Counted from the stretch's first letter, positions 8,893 to 18,733 are shown. The stretch: 64,000 nt of DNA from DT-110 sp030148525 (GCA_965227445.1 OZ245751.1:3720001-3784000); one strand, 5' to 3'. Numbers and translations: made by a program. The notes: generated by a model not told the origin, from the sequence alone.

Positions 8893-10443
8893 CTAGTAAC
8901 CCGGATTCTGTGTTATGCTGGGGTTATTAGTGATTTCGATGGGAGGGATTGGCAGCAGATAATCCCTGGAAGGATCAAAGTTCTGTGTCCCCTGAAGCTC
9001 TGTTTCAAACCCATTTGGTCCAAATACTTCCTCTCCTAATCTTCTCCTGACGATATCGTACCATCTTTTATGTTCGAAGGCAAGTTCTAACCTTCTCTCT
9101 TCTAACACATCGTCGATAGTAGCACCACTGATATCGGCAGGTACCGGGCTGGGCGCACCAGATCCGTCGCCATTTCTTGCTCTTTCCCTAATCATATTGA
9201 TCCAGGCATCAGCTTCTGAGGTCCTGCCGAGTTCAATAGCCGCTTCGGCGGCGATTAAAAGCACTTCTGCATACCGCATCATCTGGTAATTGGAATCTGA
9301 ATCCCGGCCACTTGTATTCGCGATAGGCGTATCGCCTGCCATGGCCGTGTACTTGGAAATATGTGGGCGATTCGCATTGCGTCCGTCCAGGCTGGAAAAC
9401 TGCGTATACGGAATAACTTCACCACTGTTGGTAAGTGCCTGGTCATCAAGGTTGACTTCTTTTCTGTAGTCTCCTTCCTCCCAGGTATCGTAAACGGCCT
9501 GAGCCGGTACCACCACAGACCATCCACCTGTAGGGTAATACGTTGCCTGACCATAAAACCCGGTAAAAGCTGCTAAATAATCCCGTGATTCATCATCAAT
9601 ATTGGTGGCAACAAAATCAATGACAAAGATTGGTTCTTTAGAAGCATCGGTGTTCACTGCGTGAAAGATGTTCCGATAATCCGGCTCCAATGCCAAGTCG
9701 TAGGTTCCTGCCTTAGAGATGATGTCAGTTGCTTCATCATAAGCCAGTTGGTACTCCCCACGAGTCAGATACACACTGGCAAGAAACGCACTTGCAGCTG
9801 CTTTACCAGGAAGAGATCTGTCCGATCGCACACTTGGCAAAGTCTCTTTGGCATATTGAAAATCAGCTATGATGGCTTGATACACGGTTTCCACAGGTGT
9901 TCGCGGCGCAACAGATGCATCCACAGTAGTTGTATTCTCATCCAGGTAAGGAATATCACCAAACAGTCTGACTAAATGGTAATAGGCAAAGCCTCTGATA
10001 AACCGGGCGCGTCCGGCGATCTCCTCCACTAAATCAGTATCGGCGTCCTCAAGCTGTTCTAACTCTCTTAGCGTTTCGTTGGCCCCTCTTACCATCTGGT
10101 AGAGGCGAGGCCAAAAACTTCTTTCAGGGTTGGCTTGGTTTAAAATCAGGGGATTGCCTGCTGCAACGGTAAATTGATCATGATCAACTCTTTCAGACCG
10201 AGTGGAAGGATTCCCTATATCCACCATATCTGAACGCAACATTAGCGTCAGGCCTAAGGCCCTGGACATGAATGCTCTGGCCGTTAAGTGGCCGTATGCT
10301 CCATTTATTGTCGTCTCAACCGTCTCCAAATCAATTACGCGTTCATCCGGATTCAGGTCGCTCAGAGCATTCTCCTCTAAATCGGAACACGCCCCGATCG
10401 ATAAACAGAGTATTAACGCGATTAAAGCTTTATTTTTTTTCAT
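8893..10443 (-). CDS. susD: SusD/RagB family glycan-binding lipoprotein
   Basis: This 516-residue protein starts with a lipoprotein signal (LSIGAC, Cys19). It shows the RagB/SusD layout: an N-terminal helical SusD-like region with LNPDERVIDLETVETTINGAYG, then a C-terminal RagB domain with RYAEVLLIAAEAAIELG, IRERARNG and LEERRLELAFEHKRWYDIVRR. SusD proteins form the surface lid of the SusC pore and bind oligosaccharide. It lies 18 bases after susC on the same strand and is followed by a strong terminator. Surrounding PL6, PL7 and PL17 genes make alginate oligomers the likely ligand. A recognition motif for alginate cannot be picked out by eye. Confidence 0.93.
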   Translation of the reverse strand: MKKNKALIALILCLSIGACSDLEENALSDLNPDERVIDLETVETTINGAYGHLTARAFMSRALGLTLMLRSDMVDIGNPSTRSERVDHDQFTVAAGNPLILNQANPERSFWPRLYQMVRGANETLRELEQLEDADTDLVEEIAGRARFIRGFAYYHLVRLFGDIPYLDENTTTVDASVAPRTPVETVYQAIIADFQYAKETLPSVRSDRSLPGKAAASAFLASVYLTRGEYQLAYDEATDIISKAGTYDLALEPDYRNIFHAVNTDASKEPIFVIDFVATNIDDESRDYLAAFTGFYGQATYYPTGGWSVVVPAQAVYDTWEEGDYRKEVNLDDQALTNSGEVIPYTQFSSLDGRNANRPHISKYTAMAGDTPIANTSGRDSDSNYQMMRYAEVLLIAAEAAIELGRTSEADAWINMIRERARNGDGSGAPSPVPADISGATIDDVLEERRLELAFEHKRWYDIVRRRLGEEVFGPNGFETELQGTQNFDPSRDYLLPIPPIEITNNPSITQNPGY

Positions 10444-10461
10444 TATAGTTGCCTTAATGAT

Positions 10462-13400
10462 TTAAAATTTCAAATTAACACTGAAGGTGAATGACCTCAA
10501 ATTGGGATAGTTTCCAAAATCATGACCTTGGATAACGTTATCGTCCCCACGGTTTTCGCCACCGCTACCAAAATAACTCACCTCAGGATCCAATCCGGAA
10601 TAGTTGGTAAAGGTCAGTAGGTTTTGAGCACTGAGAGAGAGCCTCACGGCACTGAATCCCCACCCTTCTATAATGTTCAATGGCATATTGTACGCTAGGG
10701 CCACGTTCTTAAGCCTTACGTAGCTTCCGTCTTCCACGAAACGAGATGACCGTTCCCTGCCTCTGATTACTGCCCGGGGTATATCGGTATCTGTGTTCTC
10801 CGATGTCCAGGAATTCAATACATCCGTTAATCCATTACTGTCTCCATTGTACAATTGAACAGCTGTGAGATTAAAGATGTCACCACCGACGGCTCCCTGT
10901 AAAAAGACATTTAAATCGAAATTCTTATACGTGAGGGTATTGGTAAATCCAAAAATAAAATCGGGATTAGGGTCACCGATTATCTGCCGGTCGTTGTCAT
11001 CAATCACCCCATCAAAATTGCCTTCTTCATCAGCAACCTCTGAGAACAATGGCTCCCCGGGAATTGGGTTCCCATTGCCGTCGAAAGACACACCTTGCAA
11101 AGCGGTACCCTCAGGAATAGGGCCACCCTGGTATACCCCGCGGTAGTCTAATCCCCAAAAAAGGCCGATGGGCTGACCTTCTCTCAAGATATAGGTTGTA
11201 CCACCGGCGAAATAGCCTGGTGCACCACTACCAATTAGTTGCGTTCCGGAAGATAATTCTACGACCTCGCTCCGGTTGAATGACATATTGGCGTTAGTTG
11301 TCCATCGAAAGCCGCCGGTATTGACATTATTTGAGGTTAAAGAGAACTCAAAGCCTCGATTATTGATAGAACCAACATTTTTCAGGACGTCCAAATCAGT
11401 AGTTCCCAGGTAAAAATTGGAAGCTCTGTCAATGGCCAGCAGATCTTTGGTATCGATATTGTAATAATCTACGGCAAACGAAATCCTGTTCGCAAACAAG
11501 CCAATATCCAATCCAACATTAGTTTGGTAAGAGGTTTCCCACCTCAGATCGGGATTATTTTCACGGGCCAGATCTACACCAAAAGCACCATCTACTTCTG
11601 AGGGAGGTTGCACACGATACGTAGCAAGGGATTCATAGGGCCCAATGGCTTGGTTACCGGTTAATCCATAGCTAGCTCTCAATTTGAGATTAGATATTGT
11701 CCGGCTGTCCATCAAAAACTTTTCCCTGGACAGCTTCCACCCCACTGCAACCGATGGGAAAACTGCGTATTTATTGTTGGCAGCAAAGTTGGATGCACCA
11801 TCTCGCCGAACGGTAGCCGTAATCAAGTATTTGTCGTCCCAATCGAAATTAAAGCGTCCGAAAACGGACTCAATCTCAGATTCTGAAAACCGGGAATCAA
11901 CGATACGCTGGTCAATCTGACCTGCTTCCAGGTTATACCATGAGAAGGCATCCGTCAACAACTCCCGGGCCCCGGCCTCCAGGCCTTCGGTGGTGCTTTT
12001 TTGGTAGGAATGGCCAACTAATGCAGTTAAATTGCCTCGTCCTATTGGTCTGGTATAGGTGAGGTAATTCTCATTGAGAATACGTGTTCTTTTTACCGAT
12101 TCCAGAAACGCACCGCCGGCGGAAAGCACAAAGGTTTGTGGCTTGAAGTACCCCTGGGTGCTATTCTGAGTCCGATACCCAAAAGTAGTTTTGAAACTCA
12201 GACCGTCCAGGATCTGGTAATCAGCATACAAATTGGTCCGGGCATTATCTGTTTTAGTTTCGTTATCGATTTGCGTAGCAACTGCCCACGGGTTTTCAAT
12301 ATCATCTCCCACCGTATTCTGAGAGAAATTGCCGTTGGCATCAAATCTTCCCACATCCGGTGCAAACCTGAAAGCCAATGCTATTACGTCATCACCACCT
12401 CCGTTTACCGAACCGACCGGGTCACTTCCCGTCGACTGGGTTGAAACACCATTTTGCTCACTTCGGCTGGCAATACTGTTGATCCCGATTTTTAGCTTTT
12501 CATTGACTTTTACATCCACGTTAGCTAAAAATTGAATTTTTTGGAAGTCAGAGTTCACAATGATCCCGTCCTGTCCGAAAAAGGTACCGGATACGTAGTA
12601 ATTGACATTATCGCCACCTCCGGCAACTGATACCTGGTGGTTTTGTGTACTTCCGTTCCGGTAAATCTGATCTTGCCAATCCGTATTAGCTCGTCCCTGC
12701 GCATAGGGTGCATCTCCGGTATTAGCACGGATCATGTTTTGGTATTCCGCAAATCCTCTTGCATCCAGCAGGTCCAGTCTGTTGGTGGTTTGTTGAGAAG
12801 AATACGCAGAATTAAGTTCAACAGTCGCCTTTCCCGGCTTACCCTGTTTAGTAGTTACCAGAATAACCCCTCCGGACCCTCTTGAACCGTAGATGGCTGT
12901 TGCAGAGGCATCCTTCAAAATTTCTATGGAGGCAATATCATTTTGTTGTGGGAATGCAGCACCAACAAAACCATCGACCACAACCAGCGGATCACTACTT
13001 GCATTTAACGACGTATTACCCCGAACCCGAATGGAAATATCCGCTCCGGGCTCACCTCCGTTTCGTGTTTGAACTGCTACCCCGGCTGCACGGCCTTGCA
13101 GGGCCTGACCAGCATTTAATACGGGAAAAGCCTGCAGTTCTTCGGGCTTAACAGACGCTACACTCCCGGTAACGTCGCTCTTTTGGACGCTTCCATAACC
13201 TACTACTACAACCTCGTCCAAAGCAGTCGCGTTTGTACGCAGCGTGACATTGAGAGTAGTTCGTCCATCAACAGGCACTGTCTGCGATTCATAGCCGATA
13301 TACGAGAATAACAACACCGCGTCGGAGGCAGCTTCCAGGCTGAATTCACCATCAATATCGGTAACTGTTCCTTCGGATGTTCCCTCTATCAGAACATTAA

Positions 13401-13551
13401 CGCCGATTAAACTTTCACCACTTTCATCGACGACCTTGCCACTAATGGTCTCCTGTGCATATGCACTCACGGAAGCCAGGCAGATGAACAGTACCAGAAG
13501 ACTCAGTCCCCGCCTGGTACGTCCAATGAAACTTTCGAAAAAATGATTCAT
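10462..13551 (-). CDS. susC: SusC/RagA TonB-dependent outer-membrane transporter
   Basis: The 1029-residue product has a signal peptide (to AYAQ, residue 32), a carboxypeptidase-regulatory-like N-terminal domain (ISGKVVDESGESLIGVNVLIEGTSEG), a TonB-box-like LDEVVVVGYG, and a plug domain with IRVRGNTSLNAS and IYGSRGSGGVILVTTK. A 22-strand beta-barrel with YVRLKNVALAYNMP near the end completes the SusC architecture. It imports oligosaccharides with the adjacent SusD. A palindromic operator candidate lies about 260 bases upstream. No sigma/anti-sigma pair or hybrid kinase is adjacent, so control probably passes through the GntR regulator at 18734. Confidence 0.95.
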   Translation of the reverse strand: MNHFFESFIGRTRRGLSLLVLFICLASVSAYAQETISGKVVDESGESLIGVNVLIEGTSEGTVTDIDGEFSLEAASDAVLLFSYIGYESQTVPVDGRTTLNVTLRTNATALDEVVVVGYGSVQKSDVTGSVASVKPEELQAFPVLNAGQALQGRAAGVAVQTRNGGEPGADISIRVRGNTSLNASSDPLVVVDGFVGAAFPQQNDIASIEILKDASATAIYGSRGSGGVILVTTKQGKPGKATVELNSAYSSQQTTNRLDLLDARGFAEYQNMIRANTGDAPYAQGRANTDWQDQIYRNGSTQNHQVSVAGGGDNVNYYVSGTFFGQDGIIVNSDFQKIQFLANVDVKVNEKLKIGINSIASRSEQNGVSTQSTGSDPVGSVNGGGDDVIALAFRFAPDVGRFDANGNFSQNTVGDDIENPWAVATQIDNETKTDNARTNLYADYQILDGLSFKTTFGYRTQNSTQGYFKPQTFVLSAGGAFLESVKRTRILNENYLTYTRPIGRGNLTALVGHSYQKSTTEGLEAGARELLTDAFSWYNLEAGQIDQRIVDSRFSESEIESVFGRFNFDWDDKYLITATVRRDGASNFAANNKYAVFPSVAVGWKLSREKFLMDSRTISNLKLRASYGLTGNQAIGPYESLATYRVQPPSEVDGAFGVDLARENNPDLRWETSYQTNVGLDIGLFANRISFAVDYYNIDTKDLLAIDRASNFYLGTTDLDVLKNVGSINNRGFEFSLTSNNVNTGGFRWTTNANMSFNRSEVVELSSGTQLIGSGAPGYFAGGTTYILREGQPIGLFWGLDYRGVYQGGPIPEGTALQGVSFDGNGNPIPGEPLFSEVADEEGNFDGVIDDNDRQIIGDPNPDFIFGFTNTLTYKNFDLNVFLQGAVGGDIFNLTAVQLYNGDSNGLTDVLNSWTSENTDTDIPRAVIRGRERSSRFVEDGSYVRLKNVALAYNMPLNIIEGWGFSAVRLSLSAQNLLTFTNYSGLDPEVSYFGSGGENRGDDNVIQGHDFGNYPNLRSFTFSVNLKF

Positions 13552-13812
13552 AGGTATTTGTTTTTTAAATAATATTTTACTGGTTTCTCACCACAAGATC
13601 ACACCCAGTTTGACCCTTCGGAACACCTAGATTCAACCTGTGCTTGTGAATATAATTTTGGCCCGCCTAAAAATGTCATTTCACTTAAGACACTCTTTTT
13701 TAGACTGCTTAATTCCGTTCAAAAAGTACGAGAAAAGAGCTTTTGCCTTCCAATCGGCAGGACTTTACTCTCTTACCGTTTCGGTTTAATGATGACCTAC
13801 ATAATCAACTCC

Positions 13813-13828
13813 AATTGGTCAACCAATT
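13813..13828. promoter_or_regulatory. Operator-like palindrome upstream of susC
   Basis: AATTGGTCAACCAATT consists of two perfect 7-base half-sites (AATTGGT/ACCAATT) around a CA centre. It lies 262 bases upstream of the susC ATG, within the 429-base gap 13552-13980, in which no gene is seen. A clear Bacteroidota promoter (TAnnTTTG) was not identified. Confidence 0.65.
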
Positions 13829-13980
13829 TAAGGTAATCCAATTGATCTCCAAAGAGTTTTGACTATTTTTTTTCGTATTTGATATTTTGTTTCCCGTGAA
13901 ACCCTCTATACCACCGAAAATTGCGAAAACACCGACAGCGTTCCCCGGAGGCCGCGCATATAATGGCAAGAAACCGTTTT

Positions 13981-16164
13981 TTAGTTCACCAAAAGCTTAG
14001 TGGAGTATATTACCTTATCCTCCTCTTGAATTTCCAAGAGGTACATACCAGCGGGTAGGTCTGGGTGAATGGCCCTATATTCTAGTCCTTCAAACACAAA
14101 CTGGTCAACCATCCGGCCGGATACATCAAAAATATGTACTGTGTAGTGGCCCATTTGTATCATTTGAATCGTCAGGCTTCGATTTTGTGTTGGATTGGGG
14201 AACACTCGTATCTCCGTATTGTGCAAGGTATCTTCCGCTGGTGAATCCTCCTGCGGAGGGACTCCCCCGACAATACCCAACCTTGCGGTTTTTGTGTTTC
14301 CATCGTTATCTACTGCAATGGCTTGCAGGTAATGAGTTAAATGGGGAAGCTCCTGAATAGTATCAGTCAAACCAGTAAAAATGTAAGGGGCCTCATCGTC
14401 TGTCGCTATCGGTTCTCCATTTATGAGCAGTTTTACATATTGAATTACCCCGTCGCTATCTGAAGCATCAACCTGAATGTCACCTCCCTCCCAAGTTGAC
14501 ACGTCAATAGACTCAGTTGGACTTTTAAAGCTTACACTGGGTACAGCTCCCTGAAACCCTCCATTTGATAAATCTCCCTGACCTGCCCATGCGGCTAACA
14601 GCTCATATATTTCCCCGGATTTCTGCCCGGGAATTACCACATTGTCTATTGCTGTACTGCCCAGTCGATCCTCCAACTGCTGAAGGTAGAGACTCCTTGG
14701 CTGCACATGCGCCCCCCAACGCTCCCAGTATCCTTCACCAACCTGATTGGTTCCGGTACAGCCAATGGCCCAATTCATGGCGCCATGCGGACTGTCTACC
14801 CAGACCTCACCACTATATGACTCGACGTTCCAAAACATGGTCTGAGCACCTGACCAACCATGACCCGAACCTGAATTGCCCCGGTTGCGGACCCGTGTTG
14901 AACCTCCCCGGATATTATCAAAAAGCGTTCCGGTAGCCCATCTATGGTGGGGACCTATATCTGATCTTGCATCCTCTGCCAATCCGTCCAGGAAAACGTT
15001 TGGCCCCGTGACCCTGGATCCGGTCACAAAATCATGGCGGCCACTTTTTGCATAACACCGCTGAAAGAGATTGCCTACCCCCTTCTGAATAGCAAAAGAA
15101 TACCTTCTGCCACCCGACACAGAAGATTTGGGGTCGATATAGGCACAATCCTGGACAGTTGTAAAGTTTGCGTTTTCAATGTTTACAGTACTATAAGTAA
15201 GGTATTGGCCCGTTACGCCTTTTACCCAGCAATTTTCGGCATCTCTCAGCCTGATAGCAGTCCAGGCGTGATCTTCGTCAAGATCACCATCGTAAAACGA
15301 TTGAATCCTCATATTTTCAATACCACACTGACTGATGCGACTGGAAGCTTCAATTCTCGAAATGACTCCGCCTCCATACTGATTTTCCATAACATCAACG
15401 ATGGGAAGATCTACGGATATCGTATTACCCGATACTGCAGTAACTACTCGCTCGTGACCTATTCTATAACCGCTTGTCGTCCAGCCATTGCAACCAGACT
15501 TTCCTGCACAAAGCGTCTTCTGATCCATACCTAATTCATCGATCCAGGTCTGGTTAGGTGTTCTTGTTACCACAATCCTGTCCCCTACCCTAAAATCCGA
15601 TGCATCCGCAACCTCGAATGAGTAGGATCCCACAGGCACATACCCCGTTGTTATCACCTGTTCTGTCTGCGTGTCTGTACGGATATTCCCTGCTCCTAAA
15701 ATACTGATAACACTGTGTTTAAGGCGTAGATTTGCGTGCAAGACCGTACCGTTCAACCCCTGTCCTTCCCCTCTCAAAACCACTCCGGACTTCCTGATTA
15801 CCAAAAGGTTTTCTAGACTGTAATGCCCGGCTTTGATCAAAACCACCCCTCTAAATCCATTTTCATCAACTTCCAAGCCCTCAACCAGGTCAATAGCTGC
15901 CTGGATACGCCGGGTATCATCCCCTGGCAGGGGATTTACGGTGACTTCAATGGGTATGTCGGAGGGTAGCGAAACGCCTCCCCCGCCGTAACCTGCATAG
16001 GAAAAATCCGGGATAGTGTTGACGGCATTTGATTGGCCCTTCATAGCAAAAGGGACATAGGTCAATTGCTGCTGATCCCAATAAATCAATTGGAAGGAAG
16101 TCTGGCAATTTGTACAATGCCAACCTAAAAGGCCAAAGATTAATAAAGTAAGTTTCTGGCTCAT
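13981..16164 (-). CDS. Secreted right-handed beta-helix protein with T9SS tail, candidate lyase
   Basis: The 727-residue protein has a signal peptide (to about residue 20) and a pectate-lyase-like start typical of beta-helix enzymes (PLPGDDTRRIQAAIDLV, FRGVVLIKAGHYSLENLLVIRKSGVVLRGEG). Helix repeats run to about residue 530 with many Asn/Asp turns. An Ig-like module (VSFKSPTESIDV to DNDGNTKTARL) and a T9SS sorting domain (IRVFPNPTQNRSLT, ending KLLVN) follow. I do not recognise a named PL family; the PL6 Lys/Arg motif is not evident. Position between a surface lipoprotein and susC in an alginate locus suggests that it acts on alginate or another brown-algal uronate polymer, which is inference. 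Possible catalytic residues cannot be assigned by eye. Confidence 0.7.
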   Translation of the reverse strand: MSQKLTLLIFGLLGWHCTNCQTSFQLIYWDQQQLTYVPFAMKGQSNAVNTIPDFSYAGYGGGGVSLPSDIPIEVTVNPLPGDDTRRIQAAIDLVEGLEVDENGFRGVVLIKAGHYSLENLLVIRKSGVVLRGEGQGLNGTVLHANLRLKHSVISILGAGNIRTDTQTEQVITTGYVPVGSYSFEVADASDFRVGDRIVVTRTPNQTWIDELGMDQKTLCAGKSGCNGWTTSGYRIGHERVVTAVSGNTISVDLPIVDVMENQYGGGVISRIEASSRISQCGIENMRIQSFYDGDLDEDHAWTAIRLRDAENCWVKGVTGQYLTYSTVNIENANFTTVQDCAYIDPKSSVSGGRRYSFAIQKGVGNLFQRCYAKSGRHDFVTGSRVTGPNVFLDGLAEDARSDIGPHHRWATGTLFDNIRGGSTRVRNRGNSGSGHGWSGAQTMFWNVESYSGEVWVDSPHGAMNWAIGCTGTNQVGEGYWERWGAHVQPRSLYLQQLEDRLGSTAIDNVVIPGQKSGEIYELLAAWAGQGDLSNGGFQGAVPSVSFKSPTESIDVSTWEGGDIQVDASDSDGVIQYVKLLINGEPIATDDEAPYIFTGLTDTIQELPHLTHYLQAIAVDNDGNTKTARLGIVGGVPPQEDSPAEDTLHNTEIRVFPNPTQNRSLTIQMIQMGHYTVHIFDVSGRMVDQFVFEGLEYRAIHPDLPAGMYLLEIQEEDKVIYSTKLLVN

Positions 16165-16215
16165 AATAAAAAAGGAACGTCCAAGCAGACGTTCCTACAG
16201 TATGTGTATAAACTT

Positions 16216-16379
16216 AGAGCGTGTTTGGGATTTGTTTTTGATGGCGAAAATGTCTAGAATTTGGTTCTCACAAAGCCTTTTTTGAGCTTCGTAGCATGGC
16301 TACGGGGCGAAAAAAGGCTGCAGTGAGGTTCAAATAATTGACATTTGCAGTCCAAAGGATAAATCCCAAACACGCTCTT
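16216..16379. repeat. Repeat element A, copy 1 (about 164 bp, inverted-repeat ends)
   Basis: The ends are near-perfect inverted repeats (AGAGCGTGTTTGGGATTT against its complement). An internal hairpin joins AGCCTTTTTT and AAAAAAGGCT arms around CGTAGC/GCTACG. There is no room for a protein. Another full copy is at 18347 in opposite orientation, one at 38217 is interrupted by element B, and a half copy is at 21314. It looks like a MITE-type non-autonomous mobile element. Confidence 0.8.
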
Positions 16380-16417
16380 AAAGAGTCCGATTAAGAAATC
16401 AGCGCAGTACTTCCTTC

Positions 16418-17467
16418 TTACTCCTCTTCTCCCACTGTAACATCAGTAGAGTTAGGGTGGTATACCGAACTGGCGTTGTTGTCGGGATCCAAATCTTCAC
16501 CTGCTGAATAACCCTGGAAGTCATCACTGAAAACGATCTCCTCAGTGCCTGAGTCAGAAGAGTAAATGACGATATCATCGACTTGATAGACGCCATCATC
16601 AACACTTGAATTTGAATTGTATTTCCACTGGAAATTAAAAGCGCCATCTTTGGTAGCTTCCAGGTGACCCGGTACATCCCCAGGACCACCGTTGGTAGTA
16701 CTTACCGCATTTTCAATGACCGTTTCGCCATCAATAGTAACGCTAAACGTCGGTGGGGTGGAGCCATCTTCAGAAGCAGCCCAGGTCACTTCCACCGGAA
16801 CCCATACGTCAATTACTCCTTCCGGAAAGTTTGCATTTGCAACAGCATCATCAGAAGCACCTTCCCGGAATTCATGCGGAGCATTGTCTTTAAATCGTAC
16901 CTCCACAATCGCATCATCACCGCTCGTCGAAGTACCAGAAACGTTAATAAAACCATCCTGAGCATCTTCAAACACACGGTATCTGAAGGTTACTCTGCCC
17001 GTCCGAATTGAATCCATCGGTGCGTATCGGAGCTCGCCGGTATCGTCGTCTCTGGAGTCCGTAATGGACGCATATCTATTCTTTGGCGCAGTAACTTCGA
17101 TTGTTTCGGTGGCCGTATCAGTTTCTCCATCAGCTGCAGTAACCGTTAATGTTACCTCATAGCTACCCTCCGAGGAGAAGGTAAACGATGGGTTCTCCTC
17201 CGTAGAGGTACCGTCACCACCAAAATCCCATTCAGAATCGAAGGATGTGTCATCGATTCCGTTTACTACAGAATTGTTCGTGAAGTTATACGTCAGTGAA
17301 TTTTCAGCGTCAACCTGCGAAGAAAAACTAGCAACTACCACTGATGGATCTGGTTCCGGATCCATCATATCTTCTTCCTTTTCACAGGATGTAAAGGCAG
17401 TAATTGACAGTAGCAAGGACATCATTAAAATGATGTTCTTGTTTAGATTCATTAACATGCTTTTCAT
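16418..17467 (-). CDS. Surface lipoprotein with PKD domain, possible alginate-binding protein
   Basis: The 349-residue protein has a lipoprotein signal (TAFTSC, Cys28) followed by an acidic EKEEDMMDPEPDP stretch, as in surface-exported lipoproteins. Residues of about 45-130 form a PKD domain (FTNNSVVNG, SEWDFGGDGTSTEENPSFTFSSEGSYEVTLTVT). The rest (about 135-340) looks like a beta-sandwich (FRYRVFEDAQDGFINVSG, VWVPVEVTWAA, YQVDDIVIYSSD) that might bind carbohydrate; no family name is certain. It precedes the beta-helix and susCD genes on the same strand and resembles, by position, the surface glycan-binding proteins of other polysaccharide loci. Two operator-like sites lie about 450 bases upstream. 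Binding of alginate is inference. Confidence 0.65.
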   Translation of the reverse strand: MKSMLMNLNKNIILMMSLLLSITAFTSCEKEEDMMDPEPDPSVVVASFSSQVDAENSLTYNFTNNSVVNGIDDTSFDSEWDFGGDGTSTEENPSFTFSSEGSYEVTLTVTAADGETDTATETIEVTAPKNRYASITDSRDDDTGELRYAPMDSIRTGRVTFRYRVFEDAQDGFINVSGTSTSGDDAIVEVRFKDNAPHEFREGASDDAVANANFPEGVIDVWVPVEVTWAASEDGSTPPTFSVTIDGETVIENAVSTTNGGPGDVPGHLEATKDGAFNFQWKYNSNSSVDDGVYQVDDIVIYSSDSGTEEIVFSDDFQGYSAGEDLDPDNNASSVYHPNSTDVTVGEEE

Positions 17468-17917
17468 GTTTGTTTTTTTAATTTGATTAATTATTTAAGA
17501 CTTTAGCCAGGAATTTTTTCTAAGAGATGCAGGGTATGTTCGCTTCCGCGTAAAGAATTCCCCGCCTACTATCAATCCTTTTAAGGCGGATAAACTCAAC
17601 CCTGAACATTCCCTTCCGAATACGACCAGGTCTCTTTTCCGGATCCCCGTTCTTTAGCTTCTCCAGGAGTTGTTGAATGTAATCCCCCAACCTTGTTCGG
17701 AGCCGATTTCGCCTGTACCGCTTCGATCGGTATTTAGCTTTACCAGTTTTCAAAATCCAATTCAACCAACTTCTCAATACGATATCCAGTACAACATTCC
17801 CTAAAGTCATGTATTAACTAATGGTTTTTCAGCAGTTACCCGGTCCACAATAAGCATCTATGGCCCCCATTTTCACCTGCCAGACTACATGGAATGCGGA
17901 ATTTGTAAGGGATTCTC

Positions 17918-17949
17918 AATTGGTTAACCAATTAATTGGTTGGCCAATT
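17918..17949. promoter_or_regulatory. Double operator-like palindrome upstream of the lipoprotein gene
   Basis: Two adjacent 16-base sites abut: AATTGGTTAACCAATT (17918-17933, perfect palindrome) and AATTGGTTGGCCAATT (17934-17949, half-sites AATTGG/CCAATT). This is the strongest operator candidate in the locus. It lies about 450 bases upstream of the lipoprotein ATG, so either the 5' leader is long or a small gene lies between. The gap 17468-18733 holds this site, repeat elements at 18092 and 18347, and a long hairpin at 18552; a 96-codon frame at 17520-17810 is probably not a gene. Confidence 0.7.
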
Positions 17950-18091
17950 TAGACCGAACTGATTAAACCACCAAATATTTTGGCTTTTTTTTTGTTCCTC
18001 GTAAATTTTAAAGTGGGTTTCACCACACATCCCCGCAATTTTTAATCGAAATAGCATCCTGACTCCTGTCCTCAAGCCCATTTCCTCACTA

Positions 18092-18218
18092 TACCGCTTC
18101 CGAAAAGGACTGGGCTTTGCCCAACCTTTTCACGCGAGTATATACTCGACTCGAAGTGGTTTGGACTCCCAGCACGAAGTACTGCGTACTGCGGAGCAAA
18201 ACCACTTCGTTGTCGGTA
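18092..18218. repeat. Repeat element B, copy 1 (about 127 bp), TA-flanked
   Basis: The element runs from TACCGCTTCC to GTCGGTA with TA directly on both sides. It contains long inner complementary segments (CCACTTCG with its complement, and CGCGAGTATATACTCG), so the RNA or single strand would fold strongly. It is in the opposite orientation to the copies at 21359, 32603 and 38262. Copies differ in length (99-127 bases) around a variable inner stretch. Confidence 0.85.
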
Positions 18219-18346
18219 TATTACCCTGAGCGTATTCACCACCTTACCCCGTACAGCGGTTGAACTGGTCGTTGACTGGCTGAATTCCGTAACCTCACTT
18301 TGTATTTGGCAGAACAGAAATGGTAGTAGAGCACATGCAAGAGTTA

Positions 18347-18510
18347 AGAGCGTGTTTGGGATTTATCCTTTGGACTGCAAATGTCTATTATTTGAACCTC
18401 ACTGCAGCCTTTTTTCGCCCCGTAGCCATGCTACGAAGCTCAAAAAAGGCTTTGTGAGAACCAAATTCTAGACATTTTCGCCATCAAAAACAAATCCCAA
18501 ACACGCTCTA
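18347..18510. repeat. Repeat element A, copy 2 (inverted relative to copy 1)
   Basis: This copy is closely identical to 16216-16379 read on the other strand, with the same end sequence GAGCGTGTTTGGGATTTATC and internal AAAAAAGGCT hairpin. With copy 1 it brackets the lipoprotein gene and its operators in inverted orientation. A separate short inverted repeat, ATACTCAA/TTGAGTAT, lies just outside it at 18511-18534. Confidence 0.8.
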
Positions 18511-18551
18511 ATACTCAATCGCACGCTTGAGTATCACAGAATGGAAATAAG

Positions 18552-18604
18552 GTTACAAACAAAGGGTTAGCAACTATTGGAGTTGCTAACCCTTTGTTTG
18601 TAAC
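18552..18604. terminator. Perfect 24-bp stem hairpin downstream of the GntR gene
   Basis: The arms at 18552-18575 and 18581-18604 are perfectly complementary over 24 bases with loop ATTGG. It lies about 130 bases past the stop codon of the minus-strand GntR gene. There is no U-run, so it may be a factor-dependent or processing signal rather than a standard intrinsic terminator. A shorter GC hairpin (GGGCGGA/TCCGCCC) is at 18620-18636, between it and the gene. Confidence 0.5.
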
Positions 18605-18733
18605 GCGTCCTGAATGGTTGGGCGGAAGCTCCGCCCTTCAGGCCAGATGTTCACGAACTAAACTGAATTGGCGTTCTGTCACGATACATTGTGCAGCAAA
18701 GGCACTTCTTTACCGGAATAGAAGCATTTACAC

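Noticed and set aside
17520..17810. A 96-codon minus-strand frame between the double operator and the lipoprotein gene
   Set aside because: It is very basic with no recognisable domain or signal. The frame could be chance, though a small leader gene is not ruled out.
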